From Ulva prolifera (taxonomy: Eukaryota; Chlorophyta; Ulvophyceae; Ulvales; Ulvaceae), in assembly GCA_023078555.1 (NCBI GenBank), contig JALAAN010000010.1:1488001-1552000 (forward strand): a DNA stretch of 64,000 bases, read 5' to 3'. The notes under the pieces are model-generated. The model was given only the letters and a program-made list of their open reading frames with translations, had not been told where the DNA came from and did no database searches. Each line of letters begins with the position of its first letter. Position 1 is the first letter of the stretch. Positions 36,101 to 46,403 of this stretch are shown one piece after another. The position numbers were made by a program, and so were the translations under genes.

Positions 36101-36470
36101 GGAAGGGCAACTCGTGGCGGTCATCGTTGCGCGGATCATGGCGTGAAGCCGATCCAGTGGGACGTCCTCTCGTTCCAGCTCCAGCATTGCTGACTGCCGT
36201 AGCGAGGCTGGAGGACGACGCGACACGCCGTGGTGGCCTGGCAGCTGTGCGAACGAGAGTAGACGGCGCGTGTCCAGACTGGGATGCGGAGATGCTCCCA
36301 AGAGCATGCAGATCAGACGAAGAGTTTGTTGGACGCAACGATTCAGATCTGATGGTGAGGCGCTGATCATCTGCAGAAGCTCTGGCCAGTTCGGTGTTGC
36401 TCGTTCGTCTGCAAGCACGGCGACAATTGAGGGGACCTCTCGCGGCACACACATCAACACCTAAAGACAT
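33155..36470 (-). CDS. MRS2: MRS2/CorA-type Mg2+ channel with long N-terminal extension
   Basis: Six exons on the - strand, 36470-35772, 35506-35363, 35077-34769, 34576-34329, 34052-33791 and 33436-33155, join to 647 aa. Homology starts near residue 215 (RRWYRFDKCGRMSIIE), followed by the MRS2 block HSRDLRVLDAQRSNSSYPSC / CREKALVINLEFIQ, then long helices, an Arg-rich helix (EKQRLREQRRRERQQR), EPYFMSFDNTW, and IDDTEDYVNI. Two membrane helices follow, the first ending in the ion-selecting motif GMN (MAGFFGMNLAS). The last 18 residues are cytosolic/matrix-type. MRS2 proteins form pentameric Mg2+ channels, mostly in the inner mitochondrial membrane or in plastid/vacuole membranes. The first 210 or so residues are a basic Ser/Ala/Pro-rich disordered extension, much longer than a usual targeting peptide. 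Intron 5 (33790-33437) has a GC donor. Confidence 0.93.
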
Positions 36471-37578
36471 CCCGTCTCACACGAAATTAGTCCTTGTAGC
36501 ATGGACTTGAAGGCGCAGTTGCACTAGATGGAGGGCAGGTGCGAGATGAAGCACCTTTCGCCCAATGATGTGGAGACGTCGTCGTGTGCACGCAGGACGA
36601 GCTGCTCTCCATCCGTACTCAACCCATCAGCAGCTACTTCTATGCCATGTCCGTTGTGGTTGCCGCTTGACGACGTGGTGGTCTCGATCGCACCAGAGTC
36701 TCCCATGAAATCGCTCTGTTCGTGCTCCATCGCAGCAGGGCTGTCGCCATGTGTAGTCTAACTCCAGATATTGAAAATAGTTGAGCAGCGGCTGGCGATC
36801 ACGGAGGTGTGGCTGTATGATGACCGGTACAGTGCTCGCAGGCGATGCCGACGCCAGTACGCCCTGGGCAGGAAACCGACACGATCGCGACCGCTCTCAC
36901 TTCAGCCTAGCGACTTCCCTACATTTCAGCAAGCCTAGTCTCCGGCAGAAGATCTGGGGCGACTGAGCATGGCAAAAAGGGACTATGCGATGCGCAACAG
37001 ATCGGGAATATTTGCTCGGTATCAACGAATATGCGGCTAAGGAGCATGCTGAAGTACCATGGCTTCGCCGATCTGATGTAGAGCTGTCCTGGGCCCCGAG
37101 CTGTGTGCATGTTCCAGGTGTGTGCAGGTCGACGCACCGTAGCCACCGCGTCTGCGCGTTCGTTGTTCGAACAGCCATGTCCAGAAACGGCCCGAACAGT
37201 CTCACATGGTCAAGGCAAGCCATCTTTGCGATAGATTCGACATCATATCGATCGTACAGGCGTCACAAATTAGTGTACAAAGACATCGTGACGCATACCT
37301 TGTGCGTCGTGCTGCATCAGCTGCGGTGATCACGAGGTGTCGTTCGATGCAGACAATGCATGCAGCGCAGCGCTGGGCGGGCCCTCGAGCAGCCGGCCCT
37401 GCGCGCAGCTGACCAGCCTGTTGCTACAGGGTCACTGGTGACGTCCGGTGTGAAGTTGCAGCATGCACGGATGGCTTCGCCGCATGGCTCATCTGCATGC
37501 GGCGCCCGAGGTAAAAACAGCGACGCACTATTTGGCAACAATTGCTTCGAGAGCGGCGCATCGCGACGTGCACATGCA

Positions 37579-37615
37579 CTACAAGAATGACTTGACCAGG
37601 GACAGGCTCCCGGGC
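37579..37615 (+). repeat. Inverted pair, copy 1
   Basis: The segment ACTACAAGAATGACTTGACC and the following 17 bases recur in reverse complement at 40411-40449, 2.8 kb away. Similarity fades quickly on both sides. Confidence 0.8.
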
Positions 37616-40410
37616 GAGCGGGCTGACCAGGGACACTGGTGGCTACGGTCTCCTGGTTGAGAGTTCCGGGTTGAGCGTCACGCAGCTCGCGTCTGCGTGC
37701 CCAGGAGTCGAAATTTCTCATCTTCCGGGCAGTCGCGCGTGGTTTGGTCGGGTGCCATCGCCCGGAACAGCATGCTTTCCTGCTCCGGGTCTTTCAATGT
37801 GCGACGGCGTGCATCCGAACGCCGGAATAAGTTCAAGTTCACATAACGTGCCACCTCGCGGGGCCGTGGTGGTGCACGCCATTTACGCACGCCATTTACA
37901 CTCCCATTAGATGCCGCACACGCGGAGCATTGAAGCTATCTCGACACACGGAGAGTTGTCTTATGTCTCGGCTCGGCAAGTTGTATCGAATTCGTGCACA
38001 TACATGTTTACCACGCTGCAACTTCGGATATTCGAGCCCCGCGAAGAGTGTGGCCACCACCATGCCCATTTATAGCAGTGACAGTTGCTTTCTTCCTGTC
38101 TCTTTGTCTCTGTAGACGTAAATTCAAGAGCGTTGTCGTCGTACCCCAGTGCCGCAGCGATCACTGGTCGAGACTTACGCCTAAGCTCGACAGGAAATAG
38201 GCCGATCGATGGGACGTCTCTATTCCACATCGAGTCGCATAATGTCTTATGAAGATGTTATTATCTTCAGGAGATGTCTATTTGGGGGGTACGAAGTTTC
38301 CCATTTGTCTGGTCGTGTTAAATTGCATGTAGGAGCGGAGACCGCTCCTGTGCAATCTAGCGGATGGACCAGAAAACATGTGACAGCGAGTTCGAGTGTG
38401 CAGGGGAGTCAAGCATGCAGATGTACTGCCTTCTTAATGCAACATGACGAAGTTGACACTTCACCGCAGGTATGCCTTACTCAGCAACAGGTGTCACAAA
38501 CGCCTCAGCAATGTCCCGAACTTCGACAGGTGTCTCCTCGAGACAGGAGCACCAAGCAGAAGCCATGTTTAGCTCTTGCATGGACACGTGCTGATGGGTA
38601 CAGGTGCCTTCACGAATGATTAGCTTCTGCTTCAGTACACTACAGCCTGGCTGACAACCTGAAGCTGGCCCGCCATACTAGGTATGCTTCTGCAAAAGAT
38701 GTGTTGCATGCAGTCATCACTGGCGCTGACATGAGGCTGACAGTGTACGGCTGCTTCAAGACATGAGGATTGGTGCAGGGCAACGGCTGCATGAGCAGTC
38801 TGGCAAATGAGAAGCCTGTGAGGTAGCAGATGCAGCCACCATTGGCCTGCCACCACAAGCTGAAGGTGAGGATTGCTCCCGCCTGTGATGCAATTTTCAG
38901 CAGTTGTGCACTATGATGAGCACGATGGCACGTCGTGGTGACTGCTATGCCTCTGAAAGCATCCCATTTGCAGGCAACAGCTGGATACGGCACGACAACA
39001 ACGTCTTTGAACACAAGCAACCGTCTGCTGGTCGTAATAGGAGTCAAGCAGAAGAAGAGAGAATTTCGCCCATAGTTGTCTCTGCCTGATTTACGTTTCA
39101 TGCTGATCCGCCTGCAAAGCGCAGGCCTGGTTGCCGGATGCCGGCCCTCGTATGACAGAGCTTGTGCAGAGCGGCAACCATTGCGCCAGGGCGGTGATAT
39201 GTGATGTGACAAAGTTGTAGAGCTGATGGGGATTCCCGGTAGGCGATTGGTGGCATATTGCCATGGCGCAGCGGCGATGGGTGATCGGCGCGACACGAGC
39301 TGTAATTTGTCTGTGATCATACCAATACTTTATGATGCATGTATGCGACGCTCAACGACGAAATGGTGCATCCTATGTGATTTACGCTCCCCGTCGGCAT
39401 TACCCGGAAGCCGAATTACCACGGACAGAGTAAAAATACGCCCGCGACAACGACTTCCGGGCAACGCGATCCGTCCACAGAAGACGATAAAAAGACGCAG
39501 AAGAGCACAAACATCACACTTTAGTTACATTATTAAGATGTACGCCGTTTCTGGCGCGAGCGGAGACTCGGCGAGCGAGGGACATGCCTGATGTGCGTCC
39601 TGGGAAAGGTCGAGCCAAGTCGGCCTCGCCAGAACGCGCCCGATTCGACATTCAACGACGGCGAGACGACACACATGTGAACAACAACGATCTGTAGTGT
39701 GTCCATGGGCGCAGCGTAGACCGATATACGCGTTATCAAAGGTGACGAAAGGAAGGCAGTAAGCACCTCAGCCTGGAATCGCGCGTCGCATGAGGGGCCA
39801 AGCGCCATATGATACACCAGTGGCTACTCCGAAGCCATTAATATGCAGATATTTGACTATGTGCAGCCTAAACGAGCGTTATTGACGCCCAGGTTTGTCA
39901 TCATACCAGCCACGAGATGGACTGAACGATACTTACAACCGGCGAAGACAGTGACTTCCACGTCTAATCACGCGAAATCGACAGACACCAAGCGCAGGAT
40001 AGACTTGACTGTCATGGGGTACGAAGAATCTAGTGATTCGTAGGCGGTGACGGATCTGGGAACCAGCTCACCTGCGTGTCCCCACGCTCAACAGAGTCTC
40101 ACGATGCCGCCACAGCACTCGTGCTCGGCAAACAGAACGCAAATGGGTACGTAAATTGTATCTACGTCGACCGACGACGCCGGCGCATGCTGATCTCGAA
40201 CATCGGGGACCGAAGCAGGTGGCTTGCACACACAAACACACGCTCCTGACGATCCACATGCATCACCCAGAACGCGCAGGCCCGTACCGAACACCCACAG
40301 ATACTCATAGGTACAACATATCGCACGATCGGCGACCACGGTCATCGCAATATAGCTATTCGAGTGGCGCTGAAGTCGCGCTCGATCACCCGGGAGAGCT
40401 CCCCAAACAG

Positions 40411-40449
40411 CCCTCCGGGAGCCTGTCCCTGGTCAAGTCATTCTTGTAG
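40411..40449 (-). repeat. Inverted pair, copy 2
   Basis: Reverse complement of 37579-37615. On + it ends GGTCAAGTCATTCTTGTAGT. Probably the conserved remnant of a dispersed repeat I cannot name. Confidence 0.8.
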
Positions 40450-41316
40450 TGATGCTTCCGCGATGACGGCGGCGTGTATGTGGGCCGCGGCATGCGTTGT
40501 GCATGCGGAAACATATGTTTTCGATATTGTCCGCTTTCTCTCTAAGATAGCACCACCGGCCCAGGCCAGAGCACCTGGAGAAGGCTTAAGCCACTGGCAC
40601 CAATTGGCGAAGCATCATGCGAACGCCTTCACCCTGGTCGCCCGTGGCGAGGTACCTGCTTCGACGGACGTTGCGGCAGATGCGGATCGAGACTGCATCT
40701 ATCCGAACCTGTGTCGGGATACGCCGCCCCGGTGGAGCCTCGCGGTGACCACGGCCGCTGGGGTGGCGTCGAAGACATCCAATGCGACGCTGCAGTGCTG
40801 CCGACGTCGTTACGTATCGCACGGCGGGATCTGGTCAGTTACAAAGCGCAGGGGCCCGCCCGCGGCATGGTGCATGACTAGACGTCGCACATGCGATAAC
40901 GAGCTCGTTATCTAGTGTCCTTCCGAAACGTATAAACGGTCCGCATCAACGTCCCAGCGTCACGACGGTGCTGCCTCTGTGTCATGATCAGCAGTGAGAC
41001 TCAGACGGGCTGGCGCACTCCAGTGGCTAAACTGTGCTCTCATGCAGTGTTGTGATCACACCGTCAACAGCTCGCTCCGTCTTCATTCACCTCGAACCTG
41101 GTTTGCCGCGTTGCCTGCACCACTACTAATGAACAATCTTTCGCATGAAACCTACCACTCGGGCATGAGCAGCACCGGCTGTACGCAAACGGCGCCACCT
41201 GCGCTTGAGGTCGGCACGCTTGGCCGCCCACGCAAAGTCCACCCATGCATGCCGCCCCACGTTGCAGCTGACCGGGACGCTGCCTGGCTGGGGATGCGTG
41301 GCAGAGCACCGGTGCC

Positions 41317-43910
41317 TCACCACATGAAGCGCGCCAGCGAGCCATCCACCCACTCAAACGGCCGCTCACACAGCACGTGCAGCGTCCCGGCATTCACCGC
41401 GGCAAACGCCAGCGCCTGCGCCGCGCTCGCGCGCCACTGCGGCGGCCGCACGTGCACCGCGAACAGCAGCGCCGGCACCGTGAAGTACCGGAACTCCAGC
41501 AGCCCAGCAGGCAGCAGCGCCGCAGCGCAGCAAGCGAGGAAGCCGGCCGCGAGCAGCGGGCCGCCGTTGCGGGAGAGGCGGCTCGAGAGCTCGTGCGCGG
41601 CGGCGCCGTACGCGGGCGCGAGCGCGAGCCGCAGCGCCGGCGACGGCCCGAGGAGGTTCTTCCAGAGGTAGAAGGTGTAGTGGCGGTTGTCGGCGAGGAG
41701 GTAGGGGTGTGCGAGGGTGCCGTGGTGCACTGCGGCGGCGGCCACGCTCGAGTAGAACACCACGTCCCCCGCCACCGTCAGCCCCTTGGCCCTCACACCC
41801 TCCAGCAGCCTGCATGCCAGCCCGGCAGCCTCACCACCCTGCCCAGCCTTTTGTACATGATGCGTTATGCGGCCGGGCGCACGGCTACGCTGTCAGCGCA
41901 AGAGGCGGGTGCTGCACAGCCGCGTCACCCGGGACGGCACAAGTCGACCTTGTCCGAGACAGAATCTTTGCTTCGCCCTGGCACTCATTGGGAGCCGCGA
42001 CCGAGCCATTGGGCTTGCCTGGGCAGCTGCGACATGTGTCAGTCAAAACAGCACGGCCGCAGCGCCTGCCGCTGCACGCAGGCCAGAGGGCCCGCCTGGA
42101 GCCGGCAGACACGCAGGTTCTGGCCATGCCAACATGCCGGAATACGCAGCGCAGGCAGTGGGTGGGAGCGCGGGGGAAGGGCGCACGCGGACTCGGGCAG
42201 GCAGATGAAGAGGAACGCAGCGGCGGTGAAGAGGCAGGCGTACGGCAGCTGCGCGGCATGCAGCACAGCGCGGTGCGCCTCCCGGTCGCCGACGGCGATG
42301 CCCCCATTGGCCACGGCAAAAGCGACAAACGCCACGGCCACGGCGATGTAGCCCACCGCGATGCGGGCGACCCGCCTCCACTCCTGTACACAGGCATGCA
42401 TGCATGGGGCGGCGGGAGTTGATCGTCAGGCCACACACGGCGCGGCTGGCCCGGGCAGCGGGGGCCTTCAGCCCAGGCCTGACTCATCGGTCGCAAGCTG
42501 CTGCCACGATGCTGACTTGCTCTGGGCGGGGGGTGGCCATGCACGGGAGGGGGGGCGCGCACCGTCACGATCCACTCGCAAGTGGCCACCACATCCTGCG
42601 GGTCGCCCGTGGCCGCAGCCGCCTCTCGCAGCACAGCAGCCTGCACGCCCAATCGGCTATCATTTGCATGCATGGGCCGCATGCGACAGTGCTCTGCAAC
42701 GAGCAGGCCCTTGAAACACAGGTTGCACGAGACAGGGCTTCGTCTCGAGGTGCAGAGTGGAGCGCACCCCGCAGATGAATGCGGCCCACACGACGTTTGT
42801 CTGCCGGCACATCACCGCCGCCGCCGCGGCCGCCGCCGACAGGCCCCACTGCCGCCGCAGGCTGCGCTGCACACACACGCTGCGCGTCACCAGGTGCCGA
42901 GGCACGCTGCAGGTTCTTGTGCCACTACCAGGCCCTCTCCCAACCACACGGCAGGTCCTTGAACGATAAAAAACTGTGGCCACAGGCGGGGGGGGGAGGC
43001 CCGCAGCGCGCAGCGGAGGCGCACCTCGAGGGACAGCAGCACGCACAGCACGCCGGCGACATCGGTGTAGTAGAGGAACTGGAAGAAGAAGTGCGTCGGC
43101 AGCATGCACAGCGCGACCGCCTGCACCCACCCGAGCGTTGACGCCGTAATTCATACTGGGGCTCTGCCATGCAATGGCCAGGGTTCTCCACCCGATCGTG
43201 GCACCACCCGAGCGTTGCGGCTGCCACGCGCCCACCGGCTGCAGCGCCGCGGCCCCCGAGGCTCTGCACACAGCCCCCGCCGATGCCGGCTGATCCGCGG
43301 GGGCCTTGCATGGTGCTGTGAATGTGGCTGGGGGGCCGCACCATCGCGGCGGTGTCGCGGCCACGGGCGCGCGGCCACTGCAGGCGCAGGATGGAGAGCG
43401 TGGTGGTGAGGGTGGCGACGCCGAGGACGGTGTTGAGGGTGCGCAGCACCGGCAGCGAGCACCCGGCCTGCACGCGTGGCAGCGGTCACGCGGCACGCAC
43501 ACGCTCAGCACCCAACCACCTCAGCACCCCGCAGCAGCTGCATTCGCACCAGGCCTGCCAGCTGCAGGAGAGCGCCGTACGCCGCGCCCACAGCGTAGGT
43601 GCCCGGCAGAGTGGTGATCTTGTGGTCCCACGTCGTCCAGTTGCCGCTGCAGTACTGCTGCGTCTGTGGTACGTGGAAGACCTCGTCCTGCAGACGGGGC
43701 CCTGCTTCTGGGCATGGACTCAGTGTGCCCGAATGACTGTGCAACCTGATGTTGATCAAGCAGCCATATCGCCGCGAGAGCCCACAGCAGCCCGACGTGG
43801 AGATGCTTTCGGCGTACCATGACCATCTCTGGTATCCTTTGGGTGACGTACGCCATCACTGTGGCCAGTGTCGCGGCCCACAGCGAGACAATCCACACGG
43901 GCTCCTGCAT
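41317..43910 (-). CDS. ALG10: Dolichyl-P-Glc:Glc2Man9GlcNAc2-PP-dolichol alpha-1,2-glucosyltransferase
   Basis: Eight exons on the - strand: 43910-43818, 43687-43520, 43467-43342, 43120-43025, 42866-42768, 42640-42563, 42383-42187, 41809-41317. They join to 449 aa. ALG10 adds the last glucose to the lipid-linked oligosaccharide in the ER lumen before N-glycan transfer. Recognisable blocks: [20 protein letters not shown] and [14 protein letters not shown] near the N-terminus, [50 protein letters not shown], and the family hallmark [17 protein letters not shown] in the last exon. About a dozen hydrophobic helices match the multi-pass GT-C fold. Length is slightly below the usual 460-500 aa. The start is the ATG whose product leads into the first helix. 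Divergent from the uL11 gene. Confidence 0.94.
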
Positions 43911-44560
43911 ACCTGCTCCGCAATGCTGACCAAGTCGCACTAAGCAGAGGTGGGCAGCACAGTTACTAAATCAGCTGTGATGGTGGCCATGCCGGTCTCG
44001 AGAAGCTATTCTTACGAATAAGCCATGCTCGGTAGCGAGCGGGAGCGACTCATTGAGCTTTGTTGACGAACACTGCTCCAACCGTGTGACCAGACTTGCC
44101 TCTCGCAACGTTGATAATGGATCACCGTGCGTCTTGTCTTTATCGAGCATTTAATGCTTGTGACATGCCATGCTCCGGTACGTCGCACCTGCGACACTTC
44201 ACGCTCCTCCAGCTTCGAATCTGCACCCGGACAATTGAAATTCTGTTCAGTCCTCATTCCAGACTGAGACAGTCACTATCTCTATACCGCGCGTCGAGAG
44301 GCCGATTCTGATCAGCCTTGGTACTGGTGTGAGAAGCTGCGTGCCACCTCGCTCCCAGAATTCACATTTGTGTGTTCTGCTGCTGCCGTCTGGACTTGTT
44401 GCACCGGTACTTCCTTCCTGGCCCAATACATTTGAAGCTGCAACTAGAGGGCGGTCTAGCTCTGATCATACTGTAGAACGCCGCGCTGCACGTTGCAAGA
44501 GCTTCGGCACGCCGTTTGATTGCGAATCCTGTTGCACATGGCCACTCGGTAGAGATCTAG
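43911..44560. promoter_or_regulatory. Divergent intergenic region (ALG10 / uL11)
   Basis: The only DNA between the start codons of two divergent genes, 650 bases, so it must hold both promoters. I see no TATA box I would trust. Confidence 0.5.
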
Positions 44561-45400
44561 ATGGCGGCAAAGACGGTCAAGTCATTCGTGAGGCTGCTTG
44601 TTCCTGCTGGACAAGCCAAGCCGGCCCCGCCTGTCGGCCCAGCCCTTGGCCAAGCCGGCCTGAACATCATGTCGTTCTGCAAGGATTTCAATGCCCGAAC
44701 AGCTGACGTCAAGGTATGCTGCTTAATAGATACGTCTCTATGACATTGTCCAGCCTTTCAGGCCTGAACTTTCCAGCCATGGTGCAGCCAGGGATCAAGC
44801 TGCCTGTGAAGCTCACGGCCTACACCGACAAAACATTCGAATACGTGCGTCCCCCCACCTTATCAATCACCTCGCGCCTGTACGTAAGCTGGTTGACTAC
44901 CTTTCACAGGGGTGTGGCTGCTCTCGCGTGGAGCCTGTGCGTAGCCTCTGTTAATTCCTCACCACCGGCATCAGTGGCTGTGTACTTTCCCTCGCGCAGA
45001 GCCTTGACGACGACGACGTGTGAGTATGCAGCAAGTCAAGCTTCCGCCGGTCAGTCACTTTCTGCAGAGGGCCGCAGGTGTTGCAGATGGTGCCAAGAAG
45101 CCTGGGGACGAGATTGCCGGAACAGTGTCCCTGAAGCATGTGTACGAAATTGCTCAGGTGCGCTGAGAGGCATCCCATGTTGCGCCCGATTTGCGTGCAG
45201 CTGCCGCTGCTGCTTGACGTTGGCGGAGCAGCAGATTCAGGCCAAGAGTGTGTGCAGTAGCGGTGGCAACAGCCACGACGTGCGTGCAGGTCAAGGCGAA
45301 CGAGAACAGGGAGCTGTCAATGAAGGCATGGTGCCGTCAGATTGTGGGCTGTGCCCGAAGCATGGGCATACGCGTCGTAGCACGGCCGGAGGATGCCTGA
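44561..45400 (+). CDS. MRPL11: Mitochondrial large-subunit ribosomal protein uL11
   Basis: Exons 44561-44713, 44788-44844, 45032-45157 and 45290-45400, all phase 0, give 148 aa, the usual length for bacterial-type L11. The N-terminal half has the rRNA-binding/thiostrepton-loop motif [20 protein letters not shown] then [14 protein letters not shown]. The second exon is only 57 bases ([19 protein letters not shown]). Exons 3 and 4 carry [31 protein letters not shown] and RSMGIRV. The wording (FCKDFNART) is closer to mitochondrial than to plastid L11, and no long transit peptide is seen, as in many mitochondrial L11 proteins. It builds the GTPase-associated stalk base of the mitoribosome. Confidence 0.93.
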
Positions 45401-46403
45401 GGCCGGCGCCTGCTCAAGCAGAGGGCGAGCCACTTGCCCCTCGCCCTCCTCGAGCTGTGCTCTGATGGAGGAGTGCTGATGGCAGGGTAGGTAGAGGTCC
45501 AGGGCGGTCTGCCCTGAAATGACGTCTATCGTGTGCGAATTTGAAGAGCACTTCTTGGACTGAGTGTATGCCAGCGGTGGACTCCGGATGAGTGCCCACG
45601 CTTGCAGCACCGGGGAGTCTGGCCTGGTGCCCTATGTGCAACGGGGCCTGCGCTGGTGTACATTATGTTGTGACCAAGCAGTCAACTCATGCACCGAGCA
45701 GACCAGCACAAAAGAGGCAGCGTGTTGATACAGTAAATATCGCATGTGTGTCGTCAGCAAAGCGACCACGCAGTGCCACGAGGCCCAGTGCAACGCAACG
45801 GCCCGGCCCTTTAGCATGTGTGGTACACGTTGTGCACGTCTGCTGGCTCGCCATCAGGTCGGGCCGTGGCCGGCCGCTGCGGGGGCTAGAACGCCATTCC
45901 GTCAGACGGGTCCTTGAGTTCATTTGTGCACGCTGCAGGCAACGGCTGTGGTTGCCTGCAGCTCCCCCACGGGGCTTTCCTGCCCACGCTTCACCAAGCC
46001 CACCACACACTGGTCATTGCCGCTGTTTCTGTCATGTTGATCGTTACCGATGGACATGCCGTCTTGTACAGAGGTGCAAGCTTAAATGGTATGAAGACGT
46101 ATAAATACGAGGACCAGTGATCCCACTGACCAGGGCCATGCTGAAGCCTCCCGCAGTTGGGCTGAGCACAAACGTTCACTCAACATTGCATGGCCTGTAC
46201 TACCAGGCATCCTGCTGCTCACAACTCGCCCCACAGCTGCACCTGTGGCGCCCTCACTGCCTCACAAGCAGCAGCAGCATCGCGGGCAACAATTTACATC
46301 GGCACGGGCAATATCACAGCACACACAGCAGGAGATCGATAACTTCAGATCTGATACACCATCTCACACATTCAAGCTAGTCAGGGCCGCGCAGATTGTC
46401 GAG
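45401..46403. other. Gene-free stretch between convergent genes
   Basis: 1 kb between the stop codons of uL11 (+) and the At5g03900-like gene (-). Nothing recognised. Confidence 0.6.

Larger units (their letters stand above)
36471..41316. other. Gene-free region, 4.8 kb, less GC-rich than its surroundings
   Basis: I find no protein-like frame with family features, no RNA gene and no complete element. By eye the base composition is nearer 50% GC than in the flanking genes. Two segments (37579-37615 and 40411-40449) are inverted copies of one another. Could be old transposon remains or a regulatory desert. Confidence 0.5.

Noticed and set aside
38640-39320. 226-codon - strand frame in the gene-free block
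   Set aside because: No motif and no plausible splice partners; treated as chance.
43140-43200. TGCCATGCAATGGCC near-matches (also about 47890) as old LINE tails
   Set aside because: The similarity is limited to a short palindrome shared with the tail; no flanking repeat or longer match.
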